Shown piece by piece: positions 7,908-16,740 of a stretch of DNA of 35,256 bases. Source of the stretch: a virus; the IMG/VR virus record IMGVR_UViG_3300040807_002059, positions 1 to 35,256 of that record, one strand, 5' to 3'. Within the stretch, counting starts at the first letter, position 1. Each line of letters begins with the position of its first letter. The position numbers and the translations under genes are program-made. The notes under the pieces were generated by a model. It saw only the letters and a program-made list of their open reading frames with translations. It ran no database searches and was not told the DNA's origin.

Positions 7908-10900
7908 ATGGCAACCACTAACGCAAGAATGTTCCAACGCGCAGACACGAGCGCCAATGCTACCACTAACAATCCTACGTTTGCGGAGTCGGAATTTTTC
8001 CACGAAACAGACACCAATAAATTTTTGATTGGTGATGGCGTGACCGCTTATACAGGGTTTGCCGATAAGGACAAATTTCAGACTCCTAATATGATTTTTA
8101 GCGCGGCGGTTGTTACTAGCACGCCATCAGCGGGCCATGTACTTGTTTACAACTCTACCAGTTCACGTTATGAAAATAGGTCGCTTACGGTTTCGGATTT
8201 GTCGGGAGGTTCGGCATACTTTGTATTAGCGGGCACGTCAGGCGGTCAAACCGCAAATGGCGGTACTAACGCAAGCGACGATCTAAAATTGGTTAGTACA
8301 GCACACGCAACCAAGGGCGAAATACTTTTCGGCGCATCTGGAAATTCAAGGTATGATGAAGTAAACAATGATTGGGTTTTAGGTGGAACTAGCACCGATG
8401 GTCGAAGGCTTCGTGTTACAAAAGACAGCGCCGATACAGTCGTAAAGATCGATAGTACCACAAGCGGAAAAGCCTCTTTATTTTTAGACGGTTTTGAAAC
8501 TAATACAAATATGACTACAGCCAGCGGCGGATCAAATGTTCAACTAACGAACGCCAGCGCGACCGATGGTAATTACAGCGCGATCAAAGGGATTGACAGC
8601 GGCGGCGCGACATTGGCTGCCATAAACTTTGTTAATGTCAGCCACACGAACAACGAAGGCGACATAGCATTTTTAGCAAGGCCGAGCGGTGGCATTTTAA
8701 CCGAATATATGCGCCTTGATTCAACGGGCAGCTTGGGCGTTGGTACGGTTTCCCCAACTTCACAGTTGCACGTATTAAAAGACCAGAACGCGCTAACAAA
8801 GTTTACGATTGACAACAACACAAGCGGCACAGGCGCAGGTACACAGGTCGAGCTATTGGCAAACGCTGGCGCAGGGTCTATTTATGCTTTAAGTAGTGCA
8901 TATACTACTTCGGGGGCGCTCGTAGCAGATAGTTTTGTAGTTCAGTCTAATTCTACCTCTTCAGGTGGTTTGATACTTTCCGCTGGCGGCTCTAATAATA
9001 TGAGCTTCTATACCAACGGCAGCGAACACATGGAGATCAACGCAATCGGCCAGATTGTGAAGGTTACAAGTGCCATCACCAATCGGTCGTCAGTTGCGGG
9101 TATTGCAGGAACCGCAGCCGATGAAAACGCTTTTGAGATTGGCGAAGGTTACTTGAATTTAAGTCGCAATAATTCATCAGAAGCCCAACAAATCCGATTT
9201 AATAAAAACGGTTCTTTACACTCTGGTATTAAAACGAATGCGGCTGGTTTCAATATTTTTGGTTCAGATGGTGATTCGGACGTAACAGTAGACACCTCTG
9301 GAAATGTAGGTATTGGAACAACAAGTCCCAGTGCTGGGGCGATAGGCGGCAAGGCTTTACATCTTCAGAACTCAGGCGCTACAGCAAGTATCAGAGTCGA
9401 TAGATCAGACGCAGCGGTCGCGGGCACAATATCTATATCTTCAGGAAACTCGAATAACTCCATATTTTCAACAGGTACAAAAGATCTGGCGTTTTATACG
9501 AACAGCACAGAGAATGCGCGGCTCGACAGTTCTGGAAACTTTGTTGTAGGTAGTTCTAGCGCCGACGGAAGGCGTTTTAGAGTGACAAAAGACAGTGCTG
9601 ATGTTGATGTAAAATTCGACACTACTACAAGCGGCAAAGCTGCTTTAATAATTAGTGGTTATGAAGGAAATACAAATCTCGCCACAACTTCAGGCGGCGC
9701 TAAGTTAACACTTCAAAATAGCAATGGAACAGCAGGTAACTACTCCTCTATTATCGGCGTTGATTCTGGCGGCGCTACAATGTCACAGATTGCTTTCGTT
9801 AATGTGGATCATACAAACAACGAAGGTGAAATTTCGTTCTTTACGCGCCCCAGCGGTGGAAGTATTACTGAGCGCATGAGGATAGATAGTTCTGGCAATT
9901 TAAGTATTAAGGCACTTAATAAGATAATCACAAACTCAGGATCAGGTGGCAACAATTATATTGTTGCATCTACAAGCGGCGCAAATCCTAACATGGACAT
10001 ATACACCGCAGGATTAAGAAGGGCTTCATTTACGTATGGCGGCCAGTTTTTAGCACCTTCAGGTTCCGCAGGTTCCCCAGCAGTTGCAGGGGTGGCCGAC
10101 ACAGATACAGGCATGTATTTTTTAACTGGAAACGAGTTAGGATTTTCCACTGGGGGAACGACAGCGTTAACAATTGATTCAAATCAGCAGTTGAGCTTGG
10201 CTGGCCACTTTAGAAGAAGTGCAAACGCAAGCATTACAGCATCTACTACGCAAACCCAAGGAAACGGGGCTTTGGCTTCAGATGTCAACCGAGTTTCAAC
10301 GGTTGCAAATGATAATGACGTCGTCACTTTGCCAGCCGCTTCCGCTGGGAGAAAGGTCATAGTGTACAACGAGGGAGCTAACACACTGCAAATATTTCCG
10401 GCGAGCGGTGACGATTTGGGCACTGGATTAAATTCATCTATAAAACTAGTGCCAGGTGGCAAAGCGGTGTTTACAGCCTACAATTCAACAAACTGGATGG
10501 ATTTATTGCGCGGGCCTGTACATATAAGGACTGGAAGTTCCGGCGTTGACCCGACAGCAGACGCAAGCGATTTATTTATTGAGGATAGCGGAAATGCAGG
10601 ACTCACAATTGGCACAGGCACAACCAGTACCGGTAGTATATTTTTTGGCGACTCAGCCAATGCGACAATGGCGGGCATAACATACGATCATAACGATGAT
10701 TTAATGACGTTTAAAACCGATAACGTCAATTTAATGTACATGGACGGTGCAGCGGTCGGAATTGGCGAATCTGCCCCGCTTGCAAGGCTTCATGTAAAAG
10801 CCAGCGGTGATTCAGGTATAACCGGCGTGGCAAGCCCAGGAATATTGATTGAGACGGGCAGTAGTTCAGGGCTAACGCTTGCAAGCTCGACCACAGGTTC

Positions 10901-11816
10901 TGGTTTTATTTATTTTGGTGATTCAGGCAGTAATCAAATTGGTAAGATCCAATACGAGCATAATAGTAACTATCTATCATTTACGGCTAACAATTCAGAA
11001 GTTGCCCGCATGGACTCAAGCGGCCACCTTTTGGTTGGTACGACAGATAACACGCCATACAACAACAGCACGAGCGCTGGCACTGGCACGTCAATTGGCC
11101 CGAATGGGCAGATCTGGAACCATGCCGACAATGGCGACCTTGGAACGTGGAACCGTTCAGGCTCGGACGGCTCTATTTTTCTGATTAACCGCGATGGCTC
11201 GACAGTCGCAACCGTTTCAGTATCTAGCGGCACTGTTACATGGGGTACATTTTGCGGTGGCCACAACTCGCAGTTTGCTGATAAGTCACAACCTGAAATA
11301 GAGCGCGGCACTGTGATGGATTCCATAGACGAGTTAGTTGAATGGAAAACCGTAAAATGGGATCAAGAAGTCACGGAAACTAGGCAGCTAGAGGACGGCA
11401 CGACCGAAGAAGTGATAGTGACAGTGCCTAAACAGGCTGATTATTACGGCCCTGAAGTAGTCGGCGCGGTATTTACTGACGACGACGGAAACAAAAAAAC
11501 CGTACACCAAAAACAGGCCGATCAGTTGCCTAAGTGCGAGCAGTCCGGCACATACGGAAGTAAAATGGTGTATGGTACTTTTAGCCACTACGACGAGAAC
11601 GGAACTCCAATCATACACGGTCTAGGTCAAACCGTTGTCAGGGTTACAGGTCCGATTGAAGCAGGCGATCTGTTAATGTCAAACGGCGACGGCACAGCAT
11701 GTAAATGGGTAGAGGCATACGGTTACGCCGCTATACTCGGCAAATGCCGACAGGGATCGCCTAGCGCAGCAAAAAGCGACGTAAATCTACTAGCTTACAG
11801 CTCATTTTCGAGCTAA
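7908..11816 (+). CDS. Long tail fibre / receptor-binding protein with Mtd-type N-terminus
   Basis: 1302 residues, the largest protein here. The first about 50 residues carry the short phage fibre attachment module also found at the N-terminus of the major tropism determinant (a segment like ESEFFHETDTNKFLIGDG). The middle is a set of repeated beta modules with the recurring RLDSSGNVGIGTTSP-type motif. One roughly 110-residue module is present twice (from residues about 164 and 553), and another type is present twice near 888-980 and 978-1055. The last about 180 residues are different: charged, with an acidic LEDGTTEEV stretch and a compact Gly-rich end, and they probably form the receptor-binding tip. 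I see no peptidase S74 motif. Confidence 0.85.
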   Translation: MATTNARMFQRADTSANATTNNPTFAESEFFHETDTNKFLIGDGVTAYTGFADKDKFQTPNMIFSAAVVTSTPSAGHVLVYNSTSSRYENRSLTVSDLSGGSAYFVLAGTSGGQTANGGTNASDDLKLVSTAHATKGEILFGASGNSRYDEVNNDWVLGGTSTDGRRLRVTKDSADTVVKIDSTTSGKASLFLDGFETNTNMTTASGGSNVQLTNASATDGNYSAIKGIDSGGATLAAINFVNVSHTNNEGDIAFLARPSGGILTEYMRLDSTGSLGVGTVSPTSQLHVLKDQNALTKFTIDNNTSGTGAGTQVELLANAGAGSIYALSSAYTTSGALVADSFVVQSNSTSSGGLILSAGGSNNMSFYTNGSEHMEINAIGQIVKVTSAITNRSSVAGIAGTAADENAFEIGEGYLNLSRNNSSEAQQIRFNKNGSLHSGIKTNAAGFNIFGSDGDSDVTVDTSGNVGIGTTSPSAGAIGGKALHLQNSGATASIRVDRSDAAVAGTISISSGNSNNSIFSTGTKDLAFYTNSTENARLDSSGNFVVGSSSADGRRFRVTKDSADVDVKFDTTTSGKAALIISGYEGNTNLATTSGGAKLTLQNSNGTAGNYSSIIGVDSGGATMSQIAFVNVDHTNNEGEISFFTRPSGGSITERMRIDSSGNLSIKALNKIITNSGSGGNNYIVASTSGANPNMDIYTAGLRRASFTYGGQFLAPSGSAGSPAVAGVADTDTGMYFLTGNELGFSTGGTTALTIDSNQQLSLAGHFRRSANASITASTTQTQGNGALASDVNRVSTVANDNDVVTLPAASAGRKVIVYNEGANTLQIFPASGDDLGTGLNSSIKLVPGGKAVFTAYNSTNWMDLLRGPVHIRTGSSGVDPTADASDLFIEDSGNAGLTIGTGTTSTGSIFFGDSANATMAGITYDHNDDLMTFKTDNVNLMYMDGAAVGIGESAPLARLHVKASGDSGITGVASPGILIETGSSSGLTLASSTTGSGFIYFGDSGSNQIGKIQYEHNSNYLSFTANNSEVARMDSSGHLLVGTTDNTPYNNSTSAGTGTSIGPNGQIWNHADNGDLGTWNRSGSDGSIFLINRDGSTVATVSVSSGTVTWGTFCGGHNSQFADKSQPEIERGTVMDSIDELVEWKTVKWDQEVTETRQLEDGTTEEVIVTVPKQADYYGPEVVGAVFTDDDGNKKTVHQKQADQLPKCEQSGTYGSKMVYGTFSHYDENGTPIIHGLGQTVVRVTGPIEAGDLLMSNGDGTACKWVEAYGYAAILGKCRQGSPSAAKSDVNLLAYSSFSS

Positions 11817-11825
11817 GGGTATTTT

Positions 11826-12206
11826 ATGAACTTATTAGAGTTAATCGGATCAGAACCGAGCAACGCGAAAAAAACTGATTATGAAGTCTATTTGTGGCTG
11901 AACGAGAGAACAGAGGAATTTTTGGCTCCTGCAACGATAGATCGCCTTGTTTCGGCTCTTGGGGATAAAAAGGCGCTAGACTTAGTTAGCAAGCTAAAAT
12001 CTATAGAGGGATTAAGAGCAATAGCTACGCGCGAAGGTATCCCATCGGATGGGCTTGAAGCTGTTTTAGATTCAGCGGTGGCTTCTGGCGATATATCGCA
12101 AGATGAAGCGGACGATATATTAAGTGCAACAGTTGCAAAAATATCTAGGTTGGCCGCTAACGGACTGACAGCAACGCCAGTAGATGTTGTGCTGGCCCGT
12201 AGTTAA
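11826..12206 (+). CDS. Hypothetical protein downstream of the fibre gene
   Basis: 126 residues, mostly helical and acidic, with no family I recognise. It has no membrane segment or cysteine. It is 9 bases downstream of the fibre gene in the same operon. A structural or fibre-assembly role is possible from position only. The C-terminus is a run of helical segments rich in Ala, Asp and Ser. Confidence 0.7.
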   Translation: MNLLELIGSEPSNAKKTDYEVYLWLNERTEEFLAPATIDRLVSALGDKKALDLVSKLKSIEGLRAIATREGIPSDGLEAVLDSAVASGDISQDEADDILSATVAKISRLAANGLTATPVDVVLARS

Positions 12207-12227
12207 TTGAATTGGAGTGATCCAAAA

Positions 12228-12386
12228 ATGACCGAGATAGACGAGGAAAATATTTTGATCATGTTTACGGGTGATCAAAAAATCGCGACCGCTTCAAACC
12301 ATGCGTTTAAAGTAGATTTTACCGATGCAGGTTTATTTGCCGACATATCGGAATTTGATTTTAATATAACTTTCACAGGTGATTAA
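12228..12386 (+). CDS. Small hypothetical protein between the fibre and BppU-like genes
   Basis: 52 residues, ATG at 12228, preceded by TTGGAG about 9 bases upstream. The stop is followed immediately by the ATG of the next gene (TAAATG), so translation is likely coupled. The composition is acidic with alternating Phe and Thr, suggesting a small beta structure. It may be a partner of the next protein. Confidence 0.65.
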   Translation: MTEIDEENILIMFTGDQKIATASNHAFKVDFTDAGLFADISEFDFNITFTGD

Positions 12387-12722
12387 ATGGCTGATACACA
12401 AATCCAAACTATCAACTATAAATACGGTGATACTTACGCCAAGGAAATCACTATAAAAAATAAAACTACAGGCGCGGCGGTAGATATTACAGGTAATACC
12501 TTTACTTTGAATATCTATTCAACACAGGCCGGAGAGACAGCGACTTACACAATCGCCGGAACCATTACCGACGCAGCTAATGGGGTTGTAAGATTTCCGA
12601 TAACTACTACCGAATCGAACAATGAAGGCGTGTTCTACTACGATATAAAAATGAACGACGGCAGCATAAAAACCATTATACAGGGCCAATGGAACTTTGT
12701 CAGAGATATTACGACCCGCTAA
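12387..12722 (+). CDS. BppU-like baseplate or fibre accessory protein
   Basis: 111 residues. The pattern (a charged GDTYAKEITIKN start, an AAVDITGNTFTLNIYS strand, and a NEGVFYYDIKMNDG hairpin near the end) matches the N-terminal Ig-like fold of phage baseplate upper proteins, which hold receptor-binding proteins. It is the last gene of the late operon and ends in a 4-base convergent overlap with a minus-strand gene. The family assignment is by pattern, so a general Ig-like structural role is the safer statement. Confidence 0.6.
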   Translation: MADTQIQTINYKYGDTYAKEITIKNKTTGAAVDITGNTFTLNIYSTQAGETATYTIAGTITDAANGVVRFPITTTESNNEGVFYYDIKMNDGSIKTIIQGQWNFVRDITTR

Positions 12723-12743
12723 TACATTGCGGATATATAGCGG
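12715..12743. terminator. Weak hairpin at the convergent gene ends
   Basis: CCGCTA (12715-12720 in the register used here, starting within ACCCGCTA) can pair with TAGCGG (12738-12743) around a 16-base loop, followed on the plus strand by TTAATTTT. It sits exactly where the plus late operon and the minus early operon meet. The stem is only six pairs, so it is a weak candidate. Confidence 0.3.
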
Positions 12744-12997
12744 TTAATTTTGTTTAGCACTTCATCTGCTAAATAGTTCATTTTGCCAGTGTCTTTAATT
12801 ACGATATTAGAGCGCCCAGCGATTTTAAAAATATATTCGCATGGTTCGTCGTATGACATGCCAGGCTTAAATGATATGTTCCCCAGTTGGTGAGCCTTTA
12901 CAATATCAGACCCGCCGCCAGGTGTATTAAAAAAAATCGTTTTATCCTCAAAATTAAACCGAATTATTGATCGGCCTATAGGTATCACCTTTTGCAT
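12719..12997 (-). CDS. Hypothetical protein, last gene of the leftward operon
   Basis: 92 residues from ATG 12997, with TAAGG eight bases upstream. It is a beta-rich protein with a central FNTPGGGSDIV segment and a C-terminal helix. It has no recognised family. It overlaps the plus-strand BppU-like gene by 4 bases at its end, and its start lies inside the small gene upstream. A function is not assignable. Confidence 0.7.
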   Translation of the reverse strand: MQKVIPIGRSIIRFNFEDKTIFFNTPGGGSDIVKAHQLGNISFKPGMSYDEPCEYIFKIAGRSNIVIKDTGKMNYLADEVLNKINRYISAMY

Positions 12998-13118
12998 TTA
13001 AAAACCTTAATTCTTTGTGCTCGCAAGTTGCCTTGCGTCCATTTATCACCACAGAACAAAGCGGCTTTTTTACTTCTAAAACCTCTACTAAAATTTTATT
13101 TCTAAAAACCGCTTTCAA
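12954..13118 (-). CDS. Small hypothetical protein with TTG start
   Basis: 54 residues if started at TTG 13118, behind GAGGT about ten bases upstream. The sequence is basic (beginning MKAVFRNKILVEVLEV) and has two cysteines about 11 residues apart. It fills an otherwise empty 137-base gap in the operon and overlaps the next gene by 44 bases. The start codon and its reality are uncertain. Confidence 0.45.
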   Translation of the reverse strand: MKAVFRNKILVEVLEVKKPLCSVVINGRKATCEHKELRFLNAKGDTYRPINNSV

Positions 13119-13134
13119 TGTAGTATTTACCTCT

Positions 13135-13431
13135 TTAGCCTTGTTCTTCTTCTAAATACTCTTCGGGTATAGGGTCAAGTTTTAGTGTTCTATCGTCGTC
13201 CATAAAATCAATTATTTCGACAATTTGATCTTTCTCAAAATCCACGCGAACAGGCGCGACAACGCCGGCGGCTAAGGTGGAAAAGAAAGGAACACCAAAG
13301 AAGCCTAGGACAGCTTTAATGTTTTTTGCTGTTAATTCGCCTATGTATTCAGCTTGTCCGCCGCGCATCTCCACTAATATGCCAACGGTATTAGGGGCGA
13401 TGTCAACTTTAATGATTTTAGCGTTTTCCAT
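13135..13431 (-). CDS. Hypothetical protein
   Basis: 98 residues, ATG 13431, with a TAAGGA ribosome site formed partly by the upstream stop codon. The C-terminus is strongly acidic (ends EEYLEEEQG). A beta segment is followed by a hydrophobic AVLGFFGVPFFSTLAAGV stretch near 40-58, which is too interrupted to be a clear membrane helix. I recognise no family. Position suggests an early, non-structural accessory protein. Confidence 0.7.
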   Translation of the reverse strand: MENAKIIKVDIAPNTVGILVEMRGGQAEYIGELTAKNIKAVLGFFGVPFFSTLAAGVVAPVRVDFEKDQIVEIIDFMDDDRTLKLDPIPEEYLEEEQG

Positions 13432-13440
13432 TTTGATTCC

Positions 13441-13680
13441 TTAGAATGATATTTGTATTGAATTTGAATGTAATTCTATTGGGTTTTTGTCTACTGTATT
13501 CCCGCAGATGTCGATAACTTCTAATTCTTTGCAGTAATCGACAAGGGCAAAACTGTTTTTTGTATCAACTTCTGTATAAACCCTTATAAGCGTTTTTTCA
13601 ACTGGGGTGATAACATTTTCAAAAAGCTGATAGATACCGCTAGAAACTTTTTCTATTTTGTACATTTTAATTTTTCCCAT
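13441..13680 (-). CDS. Hypothetical protein
   Basis: 79 residues from ATG 13680; a second in-frame ATG at 13665 (MYKIEKVSS) is also possible because neither start has a strong ribosome site. Two cysteines sit nine residues apart near 50-59. It overlaps the previous gene by 28 bases. No family recognised. Confidence 0.65.
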   Translation of the reverse strand: MGKIKMYKIEKVSSGIYQLFENVITPVEKTLIRVYTEVDTKNSFALVDYCKELEVIDICGNTVDKNPIELHSNSIQISF

Positions 13681-13817
13681 TGTTGCTTAATGTCACACCA
13701 AACCACGGGGATCATGTATCCAATTTGTCTGGCTTCTTCTTTTGGCATATATAAAACACGGCCATACAAGCGATCTAAAAAGTGACCGTGGGTTTTGTCA
13801 GTGTCTAATATATTCAT
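13653..13817 (-). CDS. Small hypothetical protein
   Basis: 54 residues. Its ATG at 13817 directly follows the TAA of the upstream gene (TAAATG), a typical coupled arrangement. The sequence is compact and charged with Trp at 40 and 47 and a LDRLYGRVLYMP segment. It overlaps the next gene by 28 bases in another frame. The coupling and codon pattern favour a real gene. Confidence 0.6.
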   Translation of the reverse strand: MNILDTDKTHGHFLDRLYGRVLYMPKEEARQIGYMIPVVWCDIKQQWEKLKCTK

Positions 13818-14141
13818 TTAATAATATCTACCCGATAGCGGACCAGTTGGACGCCAAAAGCTATTTATCCACTTATCCAAGGGGGAAAACTCAATCGGTT
13901 TTTCCGCTTCCTTTTTTGCTCTAACGGTTCTAGGTTCGATACCTTCAAAAGCCCACTTATACGCCTCATCAGCATTGATCCAGGTTTGGCCACCCTTTGA
14001 ATCAATCAATATATATTTTTGTTGGCCTCTGCCTTTTTGGATAGATAGTGGTTTACGTGTCTTTGAGTTATAAACGACGCCTGACTCATCGACCAAGTAT
14101 CTATTGTCGAAATCGGGTATAAAAAGCGCGGGCTTTCTCAT
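13818..14141 (-). CDS. NUMOD4-like small protein without a nuclease domain
   Basis: 107 residues. The segment about 13-65 (YLVDESGVVYNSKTRKPLS, then ...QKYILIDSKGG...) resembles the NUMOD4-type domain that lies in front of HNH homing nucleases. No HNH Cys/His motif follows, so a nuclease is unlikely here. It could be a DNA-binding accessory protein or a relic. The start overlaps the stop of the upstream gene (ATGA). Confidence 0.5.
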   Translation of the reverse strand: MRKPALFIPDFDNRYLVDESGVVYNSKTRKPLSIQKGRGQQKYILIDSKGGQTWINADEAYKWAFEGIEPRTVRAKKEAEKPIEFSPLDKWINSFWRPTGPLSGRYY

Positions 14142-14353
14142 TGATCCGACCCACCATGTAAAACGAACCCACAGCTATAGCAAGTGCCAACATCAAGCCC
14201 ACTATAATCATCCCCGACATTACTAGCAGGGCCACCACAGTTGACGTACTGACCGCACTTCGGACAATTGAATAGATCCTCATTGGTCTGCCTTATGACA
14301 TAAAACAGTATTGCTATCGCCACAGAAAGAGCGCCAAGCGCTAAATAAAGCAT
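14138..14353 (-). CDS. Membrane-anchored zinc-ribbon protein
   Basis: 71 residues, ATG 14353 behind GAGAGG. Residues 2-20 are a hydrophobic segment able to span the membrane, followed by a soluble part with CPKC (about 30-33), a cysteine at about 39, and CYSC (about 58-61). That spacing suggests a two-CxxC zinc ribbon. The soluble face is probably cytoplasmic, though the topology is not certain. Function unknown; it might tether a phage or host factor at the membrane. Confidence 0.65.
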   Translation of the reverse strand: MLYLALGALSVAIAILFYVIRQTNEDLFNCPKCGQYVNCGGPASNVGDDYSGLDVGTCYSCGFVLHGGSDQ

Positions 14354-14358
14354 AGTTG

Positions 14359-14586
14359 TTACCTCTCGTTTTGTTGTAAGTGTAGTTTAATTTTTTCAAC
14401 ATATTTTCTTAATCTTGTATTTGCTTCACATCTAGCAAATCCAACTTTTTTATAGCTCACAGGTTCGGCCTCTAATGCCTTTTCGTAAACCTCTTTATAA
14501 TTTCGAACCGCTTTTAGCTTCAGCTTTGGCGGCAGTTGTGAAAGTTGATCCTTTACCCATTTTTTATCGTGCGGATGCAAAGCCAA
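14359..14586 (-). CDS. Small basic helical protein
   Basis: 75 residues, rich in Lys, Arg and Glu, mostly helical. Its start lies 34 bases inside the VRR-NUC gene. No family recognised. The basic character and position directly after the nuclease suggest a nucleic-acid-associated accessory role, which is an inference only. Confidence 0.6.
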   Translation of the reverse strand: MALHPHDKKWVKDQLSQLPPKLKLKAVRNYKEVYEKALEAEPVSYKKVGFARCEANTRLRKYVEKIKLHLQQNER

Positions 14587-14969
14587 TCCTCCAATGCTTC
14601 AATGGCCGCTTTATACCCAAGAGCAACGCAAACAAAAGCGCCGTTTTGTTGTGCCTGTAATAAATATTCGATTTGCCCATCTTGCCAACGGCTCTTTGTA
14701 TGGTCCTGCCTTTTAAGCTCGCACACGAACGCAGGGCAGCCAGGTATAACAATATCCGAAGCGCCAGGGGTTAAGCCTTCAGCTTTTTGTCTTATTGCCT
14801 GGTTGTGAGTTCTAACGCCTTCATTTCTGATATGCGTCGCAATCTTTCCGATAAATGGATAGTCACGCCTAACCACATTAAAAAAGGTGATTTGTTCGGC
14901 GGTTTCGGTGGCGCATTTACCACGGAAAGATTGATCGCCATAAACTCTAATCTCTTTCTGAAATTTCAT
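14553..14969 (-). CDS. VRR-NUC family nuclease
   Basis: 138 residues, a stand-alone VRR-NUC domain of the PD-(D/E)XK fold. Motifs in order: Glu25-Gln26 in an N-terminal helix, RNEG at 48-51, the GLTPGASD loop with Asp72, then CELK with Glu84 and Lys86, and Gln99 in the following helix. All expected active-site residues are present. Stand-alone phage VRR-NUC proteins can act on branched DNA, including Holliday junctions. It overlaps the RadD-like helicase gene by 23 bases, suggesting that the two work together in processing recombination or replication intermediates. Confidence 0.9.
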   Translation of the reverse strand: MKFQKEIRVYGDQSFRGKCATETAEQITFFNVVRRDYPFIGKIATHIRNEGVRTHNQAIRQKAEGLTPGASDIVIPGCPAFVCELKRQDHTKSRWQDGQIEYLLQAQQNGAFVCVALGYKAAIEALEDWLCIRTIKNG

Positions 14970-16740
14970 CTGGCACCTTGTTATAAGCTACAACTTTAAA
15001 AAACCCGTTTTCTTTTTTGGCTGATATTGTTTTTATCAATTGTTTATTAACGCCAAATAGAGCCGACAAACCTTCTATAGTGCTACTCGACGAGACGCCT
15101 AAACTATGGCAAAAAAGCTGCCAAGGCTTTCTCCACTTTGGCGAGTACCAGACTGGGAAAGTCCTATATTCAGTGGTGAAGTCTACTTTTAAAGACTTTT
15201 CGCCTTTGTTGGTTGTCCATGGGGTCGCGCTAACCGCCAGCACCTTATCGGTCGTTAATGCTGACGGGTCTTTTTTAAGCCTCATAAATTCTTCACGCAG
15301 CTTTTCGTTAGGGTCCACAAGTTCAAAGCGGCACTTCTCGCAATACCTGGCGGCTATATCGTTTTCGTGGGCGCAGTCTGGGCATTCTTTAATAGTCCAC
15401 CTATAAGAGCATTGCACATATGAACCTTTTATTTTTTCGCGAGCTTGGCAACGCCTGCCAAAGTGGGATGGCATTTCAAGTTCGTTGCCTTCTAAATCCA
15501 TAAAATAGCCGTTTTCTGAAATACCTAAACCGTCGGGGTTTGGCCTATTGCTAAAAATGTTTTCATAGCTACATTGTGGGCATTTATACTCAGTACCACC
15601 GGTCGTTTTCTTGCTTTTGCTCGCTTCAATTCTTGGGTCAAAAATATCACCGTCGGGGCAATGCCTTTGTATATTTTCGGCATAATCTAAAACTAAACAG
15701 TCTTTTTTACCGTCATCTATACGCAAGCCACGGCCAATAATTTGCTGAAGTAATGATACCGATTCAGTGGCCCGTAAAATCGCTATACAATCAACGTGCG
15801 GCGCATCAAACCCAGTAGTTAGTACTGCAACATTAACAAGGTATTTGATCCGCTTGGCTTTGAAGTCGGCAAGGATTTTTTCACGCTCTTTTTGTGGTGT
15901 TTTGCCGGTGACTAACCTGGTTAATTCATTGGGTAGGCTGGCCGCGCACTCTTCAGCGTGTTTTATTGATGCAGCAAATATCATCACGCCTTTCCTGTTT
16001 TGGCAGACTTCGACAATCTCAGCAATAATTTTAGAGGTTCTGCGACCGTGGCCAACGAAAGCCCTGTCTATCTCTTTAGCGTCAAATTGGCCGCGACTAT
16101 TTAGCTCTAAATGCGCGGTTTGATAACCGTCGTGTACTTCAGTTGTCGGCCTTGTTAAAAATCCAGCCTCTATAAGTTCGTGTGCTGTTATCCTGTAAAC
16201 CAGCTTTTGAAAATATGGGCTAGTTGTTTCTTCTTCTGGCACTGTTCGGCCTTCTTCGTCTATCCCGTAGATGTAACCACTGCCAAGCCTATAAGGTGTG
16301 GCAGTCAAACCTACGACCCTAGTATTGGGGTTTGTTCCGCGTAGCTCTTCGATAATATCTTTAATAGTTGGCGTGATGCCGTGGGCTTCATCGACAACAA
16401 CAGCGGCAAAGTCTTTGAACCTGGCTATCGAGTTTTTAACCGTTTGAGGTGTGCCAAAGATCACATTGTGGCGCATACTCTTGGCGATAGATGCACTATA
16501 AAAACTAGCCTTATCACCAGTTAATAAAAACTTTTCGTGGTTTTGTTCTGTTAGCTCTTTAGATGGCGCAAGACAAAGCACTTTTTTGTTACTCATATCA
16601 TGCACCCATTTAGCAATGGCTGACACGATAAACGATTTACCTGCACCCGTGGCCGCTTCAATAAGACAAGGATCCACAGTGGTCCTTATCTCATTAATAG
16701 CGGCTTCAAATGCGGCTCGCTGGTATGGGCGCAGCTTCAA
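14947..16740 (-). CDS. radD: RadD-like superfamily 2 DNA helicase
   Basis: 597 residues, close to the 586 of E. coli RadD and similar along its length. Walker A is ATGAGKS (30-36), motif II is DEAH (117-120), motif III includes GLTATPYR (about 144-151), and the second RecA lobe has the RadD-like GVMIFAAS and a QQIIGRGLR motif VI. The C-terminal part contains zinc-binding CxxC pairs (about 373-376, plus 426-450 with CPDC and CEKC) as in RadD. RadD aids RecA-dependent recombination and crosslink repair. Here it lies between a YqaJ-like protein and a VRR-NUC nuclease in the recombination operon. A phage copy suggests a dedicated branch-migration or fork-repair role. Confidence 0.9.
   Translation of the reverse strand: MKLRPYQRAAFEAAINEIRTTVDPCLIEAATGAGKSFIVSAIAKWVHDMSNKKVLCLAPSKELTEQNHEKFLLTGDKASFYSASIAKSMRHNVIFGTPQTVKNSIARFKDFAAVVVDEAHGITPTIKDIIEELRGTNPNTRVVGLTATPYRLGSGYIYGIDEEGRTVPEEETTSPYFQKLVYRITAHELIEAGFLTRPTTEVHDGYQTAHLELNSRGQFDAKEIDRAFVGHGRRTSKIIAEIVEVCQNRKGVMIFAASIKHAEECAASLPNELTRLVTGKTPQKEREKILADFKAKRIKYLVNVAVLTTGFDAPHVDCIAILRATESVSLLQQIIGRGLRIDDGKKDCLVLDYAENIQRHCPDGDIFDPRIEASKSKKTTGGTEYKCPQCSYENIFSNRPNPDGLGISENGYFMDLEGNELEMPSHFGRRCQAREKIKGSYVQCSYRWTIKECPDCAHENDIAARYCEKCRFELVDPNEKLREEFMRLKKDPSALTTDKVLAVSATPWTTNKGEKSLKVDFTTEYRTFPVWYSPKWRKPWQLFCHSLGVSSSSTIEGLSALFGVNKQLIKTISAKKENGFFKVVAYNKVPDEISERD

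Noticed and set aside
10879-11184. 101-residue frame inside the fibre gene
   Set aside because: Different frame of a strongly coding repeat-rich gene, with no ribosome site and low-complexity content.
7908-11816. Diversity-generating retroelement linked to the Mtd-type fibre
   Set aside because: No reverse transcriptase frame and no template/variable repeat pair with adenine-specific differences were seen; the shared feature is only the N-terminal attachment module.
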